From an uncultured Tateyamaria sp. (lineage in GTDB: Bacteria; Pseudomonadota; Alphaproteobacteria; Rhodobacterales; Rhodobacteraceae): a stretch of 33,590 nt of DNA. Location: assembly GCA_905480645.1 (NCBI GenBank), contig CAJQRC010000063.1, positions 1 through 33,590 on the forward strand, in the 5' to 3' direction. Position numbers and translations under genes: made by a program. The notes below the pieces were generated by a model. That model was not told the DNA's origin, did not search any database, and worked only from the letters and a program-made list of their open reading frames with translations. Below, piece by piece: positions 1-7,892 of the stretch (position 1 is the stretch's first letter; the number at the start of each line of letters is the position of its first letter).

Positions 1-2
1 AA

Positions 3-374
3 CTATCACAGCATTTGAAAGTCTTCTCTTTTGACCCGGCGAGTAAGGCGATCGCACCTGATAATACCTTGGGTGATAACTCGAGATGCTGGTGGTTTGA
101 ACAAATGCATCTGAAGCCTGCGCACATTCTCGCTGTTGGAATAAAATATCCCACCCCTGAGTTGGTACAGATTGATATAGGGGAAGCCACTTTGAATTTC
201 TATTGTCTTTATCTTCCTAAACTTCAGGCCAAATTTGACGCAAGTATAGTGTCATGCCCCGATCAGTATCCCACTGCCGAGGGTAGCCAAGTGAAACTTC
301 CTCAAACCTTGTACCATTGCGCCAATCGGTTCGCCGCGTGTGTAAGTGTCCTGAAACAACAACCTTGGCATTAA
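3..374 (+). CDS. Possible C-terminal part of a 4'-phosphopantetheinyl transferase (partial, uncertain)
   Basis: An open frame enters from the left edge and runs to a stop at 372-374. Roughly the first 55 codons read like the tail of an Sfp-type phosphopantetheinyl transferase: a short strand around FSFDPA, then a WWFEQMHLKPAHILAVGI stretch resembling the W-x-F...P-x-H/Y-x-L-A-hydrophobic ending of those enzymes. The catalytic core would lie outside the window, so this is a resemblance and not a domain match. The last 158 bases overlap the convergent metallophosphoesterase gene antisense, which is a long overlap, so the true end may be earlier or the gene frameshifted. The neighbour is a PptH-type phosphoesterase, a family known to sit beside PPTases, which supports the guess. 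The opposite strand is also open here but gives no recognisable protein. Confidence 0.3.
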   Translation, partial: LSQHLKVFSFDPASKAIAPDNTLGDNSRCWWFEQMHLKPAHILAVGIKYPTPELVQIDIGEATLNFYCLYLPKLQAKFDASIVSCPDQYPTAEGSQVKLPQTLYHCANRFAACVSVLKQQPWH

Positions 375-1035
375 ACTGTTGGTGCCAATCTTCTGTTTCT
401 ACGGTACCGCACCAAGGGGTGAAACGAGGAATGCGCGGGATGTTGATAAGATCATTGCGTAACGGCCAATGATTAATAAGCACTGTTTGTGATCCTGGAA
501 TTAGTTTTTTTAATCGGGTTAAGCTGTAAGCTAATCTATTAGCACACCATTCTACACGGCTGGCATGTGGTGTTGGATCTAAGAATGTTTCGTCAGCACA
601 AACTGATCGTTCAGCGCGCGCCCAATCAATTACTTTAGCAAGCGTCACGTAGGCAGGCCTTAGGCTATAATCATATAGCAAAAATAATGGAACAAGGACT
701 ATATTTGTGCCAGGGAAAATAGCATAATCATCTTCGGGCGTCAAAACGTTAAAACTTCGCGCGCAATCAACTAAAGCATTATATTTTGCTTGTCCAACTA
801 GTGGCTGTGCACCTTGATGCTCTGGTACAGCCCATAGATCATGGTTTCCAGGCACCCAAATTACTTTAGCAAACATTTTGGTCAAATGAGCTAAAGAGAA
901 TTGCAGATGCTCCAATTTTTCGCCAATATCTCCCGCGATGATGAGCCAATCGTCGCCATGGTTAGGCATCTGGAGCAATGCCTGACGATTAGCATCGCTG
1001 GCCAAATGTAAATCACTTATAGCCCAAAGTTTCAT
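217..1035 (-). CDS. Metallophosphoesterase, PptH (phosphopantetheinyl hydrolase) type
   Basis: A calcineurin-like two-metal phosphoesterase of 272 aa. The metal-binding motifs are in order: D8-x-H10 (SDLHL), GD36, GNHD at 63-66, H189 (INHWPL) and G-H230-L-H232. The middle and C-terminal parts (FLLYDYS, DETFLDP, WCGT...DWH, RFEEVSLGYPRQW) resemble, from memory, actinobacterial Rv2795c/PptH, which removes 4'-phosphopantetheine from carrier proteins and so opposes the transferase PptT. It is soluble, with no signal peptide. The ATG at 1035 starts directly with the MKLWAISDLHL strand typical of the family. The substrate is inferred. A possible PPTase tail ends opposite it. A general phosphoesterase role cannot be excluded. 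Confidence 0.85.
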   Translation of the reverse strand: MKLWAISDLHLASDANRQALLQMPNHGDDWLIIAGDIGEKLEHLQFSLAHLTKMFAKVIWVPGNHDLWAVPEHQGAQPLVGQAKYNALVDCARSFNVLTPEDDYAIFPGTNIVLVPLFLLYDYSLRPAYVTLAKVIDWARAERSVCADETFLDPTPHASRVEWCANRLAYSLTRLKKLIPGSQTVLINHWPLRNDLINIPRIPRFTPWCGTVETEDWHQQFNAKVVVSGHLHTRRTDWRNGTRFEEVSLGYPRQWDTDRGMTLYLRQIWPEV

Positions 1036-1482
1036 CAGTTTTCTTGCTTAATGGTTGAGGTCGGATGCGACATGGTTATGATTTAACCCAAAATGATTTT
1101 GTTATGTTTGTCATGCTTTGACTTCCCGTTAATAAAAGGTGCTTACCAGACGTCATGACACCCAACAATCAGGCACAAGTTGAACGCTTAGTCACCTTGT
1201 TGCGAGAAAAGGTTCTGATGTAAGCTTATAGTGATTTTATAGACCGATTAAAAAATAAATTTTGTTGTTAAAACTATATCTGCATTATTCATAAATGCTT
1301 CTCTCGCAAGATTAGTCATAATAAGCTCTGGTCTGGAAAAATTTTGACATTGTTAATTATAAAATGTGAGAAGATATCGCGATTTGCAACTCCGCCATGC
1401 AGGATTAGCATTGGTATTCTGCGCTGCAGCATCCTACCTAGTGGTAGAGATAAAAAGAAACTTAATCCGTGTGAGGTATTCT
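1036..1482. other. Long intergenic stretch between the phosphoesterase and the DUF1127 gene
   Basis: No convincing gene lies in these 447 bases. A 22-codon frame at 1155-1223 (+) continues in the same frame after its TAA for 15 more codons. It looks like a small remnant or chance frame and has no well-placed ribosome binding site. A TTGACA hexamer at 1344-1349 could be a -35 element for the DUF1127 gene, but no good -10 sits 16-18 bases after it. The stretch from about 1225 to 1310 is AT-rich. Confidence 0.4.
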
Positions 1483-1710
1483 ATGGCGTATATAACTCAA
1501 GCCCATTCCAACATTTTTCCAGCAATATGGGAAAAAATTTCTGGCTTTTTCGTGACCGTTGGGCGCTCCTTGGTGCTGTCTGCTGCAATGGACTCCCGTT
1601 TAAAGCGTGTCGAGGCATTGAATTTAAAAACGGATGAAGAATTAGCTAAAATGAACCTAAGGCGTGAAAACATCACGGCTTATGTTTTTCGGGATCTGAT
1701 GCACATTTAA
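1483..1710 (+). CDS. DUF1127 small protein
   Basis: A small protein of 75 aa. The C-terminal half shows the DUF1127 pattern: a basic stretch and RVEALNLKTDEELAKMNL, then R-x-x-I and a hydrophobic end (YVFRDLMHI). The N-terminal half is amphipathic (IWEKISGFFVTVGRSL). The frame is open further upstream to a GTG at 1366, but the ATG at 1483 is preferred: it has GAGG six bases upstream (1473-1476), and rhodobacterial DUF1127 proteins usually begin MAY. Members of the family have been linked to RNA turnover and to phosphate or stress responses in other alphaproteobacteria. Nothing here shows its role. It stands alone, followed by trkH about 100 bases later. Confidence 0.7.
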   Translation: MAYITQAHSNIFPAIWEKISGFFVTVGRSLVLSAAMDSRLKRVEALNLKTDEELAKMNLRRENITAYVFRDLMHI

Positions 1711-1812
1711 GTTTTTTGCAAGATTATTATGGCGTTTTCTTAATTCCTTGAATTCAGGGCGTATCACGTCTGCCGCTTGACACGCCCCGTGCAGCCATTC
1801 AACGCTATGGTT

Positions 1813-3261
1813 ATGTTAGATTTACGCCCTGTTGGATATGTCGTTGGCCTATTGGTTGCTGTCCTTGGCTTGACTATGTCTCTGCCATTACTGGTGGACT
1901 TGGCTGAAGGTCGCGGACATTGGCCTATTTTTGCGGAAAGCGCGGTCATTACTGCACTGACTGGTGGGCTGATCGCTTTAAGTTGTGCCAATGGCGTGCG
2001 AGAAGGCCTCTCAATTCAACAAACTTTCCTGCTTACTACCGGGGTTTGGTTGGCTTTGCCTGTTTTCGGAGCACTTCCGTTTTTCTTAGGCGCAACTGAA
2101 GCTCGCTTTGTGGATGCTTTCTTTGAGGCGATGTCTGGGTTAACTACCACAGGATCAACAGTTTTTTCAGGGCTAGATGAACTGCCCAAAGGGCTGTTGC
2201 TCTGGCGTGGCATTCTGCAGTGGCTAGGAGGCATTGGCATTGTCGTCGTAGCTATGGTTTTTTTACCGGAGTTGCGAGTTGGGGGGATGCAGATCTTTCG
2301 TACTGAATCCTTTGACACATTTGGAAAAATCTTGCCGAGGGCCACAGAAATTGCCAGCCGTATTTCTGTGATTTATGTTTCGTTGACCATGGCCTGTGCG
2401 GTTGCTTACGTATTGGCTGGGATGGGCGCCTTTGACGCAACCGTTCATGCAATGACTACAATTGCTACTGGTGGTTTTTCTAACTATGACTCCTCGTTTG
2501 CCGCATTTGGACCAGGCGCCTCCTATGTGGCGACTGTTTTCATGCTATTGGCTGCATTGCCTTTCGTAAGATTTGTCCAACTTAGCGCAGGCACGGCGCG
2601 ACCATTACTGCAAGACACCCAGATACATGCATTTCTAGGTACAGCAACTATTGTTGTTATTTTAATTGCGGGATGGAATATTTCGCAACAAAGTACCATC
2701 AATGAAAAGGCAATTCGGGTTGCGATATTTAATGCAGTCTCTTTGATGACCGGGACTGGCTATGCTAATGCGGATTATATGCAGTGGGGTAGCTTTGCGA
2801 TTGCAGTTTTATTTTTTACTGGTTTAATTGGAGGCTGTGCTGGCTCAACTGCGTGCTCAATCAAAATTTTTCGTTACCAACTGCTTTTCGCCTCGATCCG
2901 AGCTCAACTCCAAAAAACCCGTAGTCCAAATGGAATATTTATTCCGCGCTATGCCGGACGGCCAGTGGGCGAAGATGTCTTGAATTCAGTTATGTCCTTT
3001 TTTGTTTTTTTTATTGTAACATTAGGTTTGCTCTCCGTCGGTTTGGCTATGACTGGTCTTGATTTTATAACATCAATTTCAGGTGCTGCTACAGCGTTGG
3101 CCAATGTTGGCCCGGGTTTTGGTGATCAGATTGGCCCAACTGGAAATTTTGCCAGTTTGAACGATACGGCAAAATGGTTGCTGGCTGCTGGGATGTTGAT
3201 TGGACGTCTGGAAATTATGGTAGTTTACGTAATTTTTACATTACAATTCTGGAGGGCCTAG
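1813..3261 (+). CDS. trkH: Trk-type potassium uptake protein TrkH
   Basis: Integral inner-membrane K+ uptake subunit of 482 aa. The four pore loops carrying the selectivity filter are visible: TTTGST, TIATGGFS, GTGYANADY and NVGPGFGD. The GGCAGSTACSIKIFRYQ segment, conserved in TrkH before the last helices, is also present. Hydrophobic helices run the whole length. The frame is open to a TTG at 1777 with further ATGs at 1807 and 1813; 1813 is chosen because homologues begin MLDLRPVGY. No strong ribosome binding site marks any of them. TrkH normally works with the cytoplasmic NAD-binding subunit TrkA, which is not in this window. Its stop codon overlaps the start of the ThDP enzyme gene by one base, which suggests translational coupling. 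Confidence 0.93.
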   Translation: MLDLRPVGYVVGLLVAVLGLTMSLPLLVDLAEGRGHWPIFAESAVITALTGGLIALSCANGVREGLSIQQTFLLTTGVWLALPVFGALPFFLGATEARFVDAFFEAMSGLTTTGSTVFSGLDELPKGLLLWRGILQWLGGIGIVVVAMVFLPELRVGGMQIFRTESFDTFGKILPRATEIASRISVIYVSLTMACAVAYVLAGMGAFDATVHAMTTIATGGFSNYDSSFAAFGPGASYVATVFMLLAALPFVRFVQLSAGTARPLLQDTQIHAFLGTATIVVILIAGWNISQQSTINEKAIRVAIFNAVSLMTGTGYANADYMQWGSFAIAVLFFTGLIGGCAGSTACSIKIFRYQLLFASIRAQLQKTRSPNGIFIPRYAGRPVGEDVLNSVMSFFVFFIVTLGLLSVGLAMTGLDFITSISGAATALANVGPGFGDQIGPTGNFASLNDTAKWLLAAGMLIGRLEIMVVYVIFTLQFWRA

Positions 3262-3263
3262 TG
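3251..3263 (+). promoter_or_regulatory. Ribosome binding site and overlapping GTG start of the ThDP enzyme
   Basis: GGAGGG at 3251-3256 is followed after four bases by GTG at 3261-3263, whose first base is the last base of the trkH TAG stop. This strong site settles the start; the same frame is open upstream inside trkH. Confidence 0.75.
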
Positions 3264-4838
3264 CCGAATACCCGCCCGCTCGGTATACAGATAGCGTACC
3301 TTCTAAAGGACCGAGGTGTCGATGTCGTTTTTGGCATTCCTGGGGTGCATAATCAGGAAATGTATCGTGGTTTGGAGGAGGCGGGTATTGCGCATATACT
3401 TGCACGTCATGAACAGGGTGCAGGTTTTATGGCCGATGGTTATGCTCGGGCAACTGGTAAAGCTGGCGTTGCCTTTGTGATTACGGGTCCCGGACTATGC
3501 AATATCATGACGCCGATGGGGCAAGCTTACTCTGATAGTATTCCAATGCTGGTTATTTCCAGTTGTCTGGACGACGTTGTAGCTCGGCGCGGACAATTGC
3601 ATCAAATGAAAAACCAGCTTGCAGCGGCTGAAACAGTTTGTGATTGGTCAGAAGAAGCTCAGTCTGCTGAATCTACTTATGCCTTGATTGACCGTGCTAT
3701 GAGTGAATTTCAAATGAACCGCCCACGGCCAAAACATATCCAAGTTCCGATTAAACAACTCAAGGAACCGGCTTCGCTTTATGCCAAACGTGATTGGATG
3801 AATATTAGCTGGGAAATACCTGCAATTGAAATGAACGAGGTGGCAACTTTATTAATCAAATCGAAACGCCCTGTTTTGGTTTTGGGTGGAGGAGCGATAG
3901 AGGCAGTGACTGAAGTCCGTGCATTTTTGAAAATTTGTAATGCTGCTGTTTTTACCACCTACGCAGGGCGCGGTATCGTTGATACCACCTACAACTTTTT
4001 ATTTGGTAGCAACTTAGCACGACCGACCAGTTCAAATGTTCTGGCAAAAGCTGATTTAGTCATCGCTGTAGGTACTGAGCTGGGAGAGGTTGATCTTTGG
4101 CGGGAAGAATTGGGTCATACTGCGCGTTTGGTGCGCGTCGATGTAGATGTCTCATCGCAAAACCAACATTCCGACCTTTTTATTCATTGTGCCGCTAAAA
4201 ATTTTTTTGCGGCGCTGGCTATGAGAGTGTCAACAAATAAAACTCAATGGTCCTCAAATGAGGTTGCGAATGCCCGAAGAAAGTGGCGGCATGAAGTAGG
4301 TGTTGAGCAGCCTGAAATTATTAAAGTTTGCGATGCGTTGCGCACTTGTTTGCCAAAAAACACTATGATTTATTCTGATATGACACAGTTGGCCTATTCA
4401 GCTAAAGAGATTTGGGATATGGATATGCCTGGTCACTGGCACCACCCGTCAGGCTTTGGCACGCTGGGCTATGCGTTGCCAGCAGCAATAGGTGGCGCCA
4501 TAAGCCGTAGGGGCCTCCCGACAATTGCAATTGTAGGTGATTATGGATTTCAATTTACTATGCAAGAGTTGGCAGTTGCTGTGGAATTGGAATTGTCTTT
4601 GCCTGTTTTGCTCTGGAATAACGGTAAATTGGGGGAAATCGAAGATAGTATGATCCGAGCTCAAATCGCTCCAAACGCAGTAACGACCCACAACCCTGAT
4701 TTTTGTAAATTGGCAAAGGCCTTTGGAGCTAAATCAACCTCACCAAAAACTGTAACAGAGATGCAAAAAGAGGTGCTTGCTGCTTTTAATAAATCTGGAC
4801 CAACGTTAATACATATCACTCCTGAGATTAAAGCTTAG
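3261..4838 (+). CDS. Thiamine-diphosphate-dependent enzyme, acetolactate synthase / AruI (5-guanidino-2-oxopentanoate decarboxylase) family
   Basis: A 525 aa protein with the three-domain layout of ThDP decarboxylase/synthase enzymes. The N-terminal Pyr domain holds the catalytic Glu51 in ARHEQGAGFMADGYAR and a GPGLCN turn. The central domain has a VLGGGA nucleotide-fold motif. The C-terminal PP domain binds Mg-ThDP through the GDYG motif starting near residue 426 and a downstream LLWNN. The opening (GIPGVHNQEMYRGLEEAGI) is closest in memory to AruI-like proteins rather than to IlvB. AruI decarboxylates the 2-oxo acid formed from arginine in the transaminase route, but the substrate here is unproven: sulfoacetaldehyde, oxalyl or acetolactate chemistry is possible. 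No small regulatory subunit gene follows. It is likely co-transcribed with trkH. Confidence 0.85.
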   Translation: MPNTRPLGIQIAYLLKDRGVDVVFGIPGVHNQEMYRGLEEAGIAHILARHEQGAGFMADGYARATGKAGVAFVITGPGLCNIMTPMGQAYSDSIPMLVISSCLDDVVARRGQLHQMKNQLAAAETVCDWSEEAQSAESTYALIDRAMSEFQMNRPRPKHIQVPIKQLKEPASLYAKRDWMNISWEIPAIEMNEVATLLIKSKRPVLVLGGGAIEAVTEVRAFLKICNAAVFTTYAGRGIVDTTYNFLFGSNLARPTSSNVLAKADLVIAVGTELGEVDLWREELGHTARLVRVDVDVSSQNQHSDLFIHCAAKNFFAALAMRVSTNKTQWSSNEVANARRKWRHEVGVEQPEIIKVCDALRTCLPKNTMIYSDMTQLAYSAKEIWDMDMPGHWHHPSGFGTLGYALPAAIGGAISRRGLPTIAIVGDYGFQFTMQELAVAVELELSLPVLLWNNGKLGEIEDSMIRAQIAPNAVTTHNPDFCKLAKAFGAKSTSPKTVTEMQKEVLAAFNKSGPTLIHITPEIKA

Positions 4839-4957
4839 GAAAGTTCTGGTCGACTGGATTACAGCGATTATGACTGTCCCATATTTTTGATATTTAGGAT
4901 TTGTGTACGTTTAGGTTCTCTTTGAAACTTTCCCATCGGGATATAATGGATTAATGT

Positions 4958-6694
4958 TCAGTCCCAGCAGCGAACAAGCGCCGTCATTCCGGCGGCTTTT
5001 TTTGAAAGATCAAGTGCGTCGATTGGGGTGGTGCTACTTGAAATTTTTCCTGCCATGCCAGAGCCCGCTAATATTTCCTGCAGTGTTTTATGATTTACAA
5101 AAAAATTCACATCATCAGGTAATGAACGATCTTTACTTGTAGGTTTGGGAAGTAACATCCCCAAAACTCCCCCGTTTGAGTCTAGTACCGGACCACCAGC
5201 ATCACCAGGCAATGCTTTAAGTGCTAGTCGTGTCATGTTTGTCTCTCCCGATAGTCCACGTAAATCACTCAGTTTGCCGTAGGTGACTGAAGGAGCGTCT
5301 AAAGTTCCGTCAAAACTGTACCCAGAAGCGGTAACTTCAGTATTTAAAAGGGGTTGTGACACACTAAACTCCGCTACCCCTAGTGGTGCTAACGGTTCAG
5401 AGGGCTTAATGACTGCGATACCGACGGTGTTATCGAAAGCTATAACTTCAGCGTCTTTATTGTCTTCCAAAGTGACACGTATACAATCAGCAACAGCCCT
5501 AGATGATGTTATAACTGTACCTTTTAAATCGATAAAAAAACCGGATTGAGAAATTTTAGGCACTCGGACTTTTAGTCCTGCAATTAGATCGATGGCTTGC
5601 TCATTGCTGCCTACCTCTGGCGAAAGGACTTCTGTGTTACGCACCAAACTAGTTTCCATAATTGTAATTAAACGACGACGGCGCTCTTCATCGCCTGCGG
5701 GCCAAACCACAGTAAATCCTTTTATTTGGCCATCCCGGAGTGATACGTGGGTTTCCGAAACTTTTTGACCGTCTTCACCAATCAGAACAAAAGAATTTTC
5801 TTTAAGTTCACGAGGGCCGTTTAATGGCACGATATTTAGCGTTTGCATAATATCATAGAGGCCAAATAAGGTGTTTTGATCTCCGGTCTGGCTGATAAGT
5901 AAAATCTTTGCAGGGGTATTGTTTTTACCGCTGTAGTGAGCGAAAGGATATTCATATTTTTCAAAAGAGACGATATCCAAGGGCAGGTGTATCTCGATTC
6001 CCGCTCGGTCATCCCGTACTGTCTGCATACCTAGTTTTTCTAAAACTGCATTGTAGTCTTTAAGTAAATCGGCTCTCTGCATTGAGGTTAAAGTACCTGT
6101 AACGATTAAACCTTTTTGCTCCTGCCAGGTAGCCATAGCATTTCGTGTACCTCGGCCAAATTTACCATCAACTTCACCAATGTAACTACCAGCCCACTTA
6201 AGAGCTACCTGTAAAGCTTCTCGTTCTGGTAGGCTGAGTTGGCGCTCGCTTTGCCGTGCCTGCGCTGGTGTCTCATTATCCGGTTTTATTGTAGAGGTTT
6301 CTGTCTCTGGAGCAGTTAATTGTTGTGTTGTTATTGTTGGTACAGACGCTGCACGGTCCAGCAAATTGGCGCCAACAGGCCAGATTTGTTGAGTATAGCT
6401 GGACGAAAAAGAGATATATGCATCGTTAGGGATAATTCCTTCGGACTGGTATACGCGCAGAACTTGGTCAGCATTCGAGCGACTGTAAGGTCCCAATACT
6501 ATTCCGTACCAGCCACTGGTCAAAGCAAAGCCGTTCACATCCGGTAATTGACTAGAGTAAATTCTTGCGCGGTCCATTGCAATACTAAGGGTTGGTCGTG
6601 CTTCAATCTGGATCCAAACAAGGTCTTCTTGTGCTGAAACCTTGATCGTACAAGCCCAAAGTAAGGCTATCGTTAGAACCATTCGGTTAATCAT
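4958..6694 (-). CDS. Secreted SPOR-like / peptidoglycan-binding protein with a degenerate trypsin-like domain
   Basis: A 578 aa exported protein. Residues 1-21 form a signal peptide (hydrophobic LTIALLWACTI, then VSAQ). Residues 25-110 resemble a SPOR-like repeat (WIQIEARP, SGWYGIVLGPYSR). A PG_binding_1 domain follows around 155-210 (GSYIGEVDGKFGRGTRNAMATW). From about 380 there is a trypsin/HtrA-like fold (SGFFIDLKGTVITSS, ALPGDAGGPVLDSNGGVLGML). The usual catalytic His (TNAHVV) is replaced by SSRAVA, the Asp of DLAVL is in VGIAVIK, and the Ser of GNSGGP is Ala in GDAGGP, so all three triad positions seem lost. It probably acts in the periplasm at the cell wall as a binding or scaffold protein. 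Whether its rhodobacterial relatives keep the triad was not checked. Monocistronic, convergent with the ThDP enzyme gene. Confidence 0.8.
   Translation of the reverse strand: MINRMVLTIALLWACTIKVSAQEDLVWIQIEARPTLSIAMDRARIYSSQLPDVNGFALTSGWYGIVLGPYSRSNADQVLRVYQSEGIIPNDAYISFSSSYTQQIWPVGANLLDRAASVPTITTQQLTAPETETSTIKPDNETPAQARQSERQLSLPEREALQVALKWAGSYIGEVDGKFGRGTRNAMATWQEQKGLIVTGTLTSMQRADLLKDYNAVLEKLGMQTVRDDRAGIEIHLPLDIVSFEKYEYPFAHYSGKNNTPAKILLISQTGDQNTLFGLYDIMQTLNIVPLNGPRELKENSFVLIGEDGQKVSETHVSLRDGQIKGFTVVWPAGDEERRRRLITIMETSLVRNTEVLSPEVGSNEQAIDLIAGLKVRVPKISQSGFFIDLKGTVITSSRAVADCIRVTLEDNKDAEVIAFDNTVGIAVIKPSEPLAPLGVAEFSVSQPLLNTEVTASGYSFDGTLDAPSVTYGKLSDLRGLSGETNMTRLALKALPGDAGGPVLDSNGGVLGMLLPKPTSKDRSLPDDVNFFVNHKTLQEILAGSGMAGKISSSTTPIDALDLSKKAAGMTALVRCWD
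4979..5003 (+). terminator. Possible rho-independent terminator for the trkH-ThDP enzyme pair
   Basis: A perfect 5-bp stem CGCCG/CGGCG (4979-4983 and 4990-4994) with a 6-base loop is followed by GC and seven T. It lies inside the 3' end of the convergent pseudoprotease gene, so the T-run is also lysine codons of that gene. The stem is short, hence low confidence. Confidence 0.35.
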
Positions 6695-6851
6695 TATCCA
6701 TCAATCCCATAAATCTCTTTATCTGAAGCAGTAATAAACCGAGTTTATATTATTTTAAATGGGTGAAAGTAATAAAAGTTGGACAGTGGACAATTGACCA
6801 TCTTATGACCTAGCCGTAAGAAAGTCGAAAATAAAAGTCAGACGAGAACTA

Positions 6852-7793
6852 ATGTCGGATACTGTAATAGCGCCTAGTTCGTTTCAAGAAATCATTCTAA
6901 GGCTTCAAGAGTATTGGTCTAAACAAGGCTGTGCTATATTGCAGCCCTATGATATGGAAGTAGGCGCTGGGACGTTTCACCCAGCGACAACGTTGCGCAG
7001 CCTTGGCCCAAAATCTTGGGCGGTTGCCTACGTACAGCCGTCACGCAGGCCCACCGATGGGCGGTATGGTGAGAACCCCAACCGTCTGCAGCATTATTAT
7101 CAGTATCAAGTTCTTATCAAACCTTCTCCACCAGATTTACAAGATCTTTATCTTGAAAGTTTGCACGCCATAGGCGTCGATTTGACCCTTCACGACATAC
7201 GTTTTGTTGAGGATGATTGGGAAAGCCCGACTCTCGGTGCGTGGGGGCTGGGTTGGGAAGTCTGGTGTGATGGTATGGAGGTATCGCAATTTACCTATTT
7301 TCAACAAGTAGGTGGCCATGACTGTCATCCAGTGTCAGGAGAGCTGACGTATGGCTTAGAACGTTTGGCAATGTATATTCTTGGCGTTGATCATGTTATG
7401 GATATGCCATTTAATGATCCCAAAGCACCGTTTTCACTCAGTTATGGCGATATTTTCAAACAAACTGAGGAAGAATATGCGCGATGGAATTTTGACGTGG
7501 CAAATACTGAAGTATTGTTGCGTCATTTTGCTGAAGCAGAAGCCGAGTGTAATGCTATACTCTCTGTTGAGCCAACTGACCCTAAAATGAAGCAAAAGAT
7601 TGTGATGGCACATCCGGCTTATGATCAATGCATTAAAGCCAGTCACATTTTTAATCTGTTAGATGCGCGTGGTGTCATATCGGTTACGGAACGTCAGGCG
7701 TATATTGCTAGGGTTCGGACTTTGGCGAAAGCCTGTGCAGATGCATTCTTAGAAACTACTGCTGGTGGGTGGAGTGCCGAGGATGTGTTATGA
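6852..7793 (+). CDS. glyQ: Glycine--tRNA ligase alpha subunit
   Basis: Alpha subunit (313 aa) of the bacterial alpha2beta2 glycyl-tRNA synthetase, which holds the class II core that activates glycine. The sequence is strongly conserved from [12 protein letters not shown] through [19 protein letters not shown], the [22 protein letters not shown] region and [19 protein letters not shown] to the C-terminal helical part. The length matches the family (about 300 aa). The ATG at 6852 fits the homologues' start; only a weak purine stretch (GACGAGAA) precedes it. It is the first gene of a run leading to glyS, separated here by two other genes. Confidence 0.97.
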   Translation: MSDTVIAPSSFQEIILRLQEYWSKQGCAILQPYDMEVGAGTFHPATTLRSLGPKSWAVAYVQPSRRPTDGRYGENPNRLQHYYQYQVLIKPSPPDLQDLYLESLHAIGVDLTLHDIRFVEDDWESPTLGAWGLGWEVWCDGMEVSQFTYFQQVGGHDCHPVSGELTYGLERLAMYILGVDHVMDMPFNDPKAPFSLSYGDIFKQTEEEYARWNFDVANTEVLLRHFAEAEAECNAILSVEPTDPKMKQKIVMAHPAYDQCIKASHIFNLLDARGVISVTERQAYIARVRTLAKACADAFLETTAGGWSAEDVL

Positions 7794-7892
7794 GAATTAA
7801 CTTACAGAATAAATATTTTTTTTGCTGCAATGATAAACGGGTTCAATCATTTGTGAATAACAATGTCGCATTAAGCTTTAGGCTGGCGCGAT

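Noticed and set aside
1344-1637. 97-codon frame overlapping the DUF1127 gene
   Set aside because: Different frame from the DUF1127 protein, no recognisable domain, and the DUF1127 frame has a ribosome binding site and family match.
4954-5142. Plus-strand frame inside the 3' end of the pseudoprotease gene
   Set aside because: Shadow of the minus-strand gene; contains the T-run of the putative terminator and no domain.
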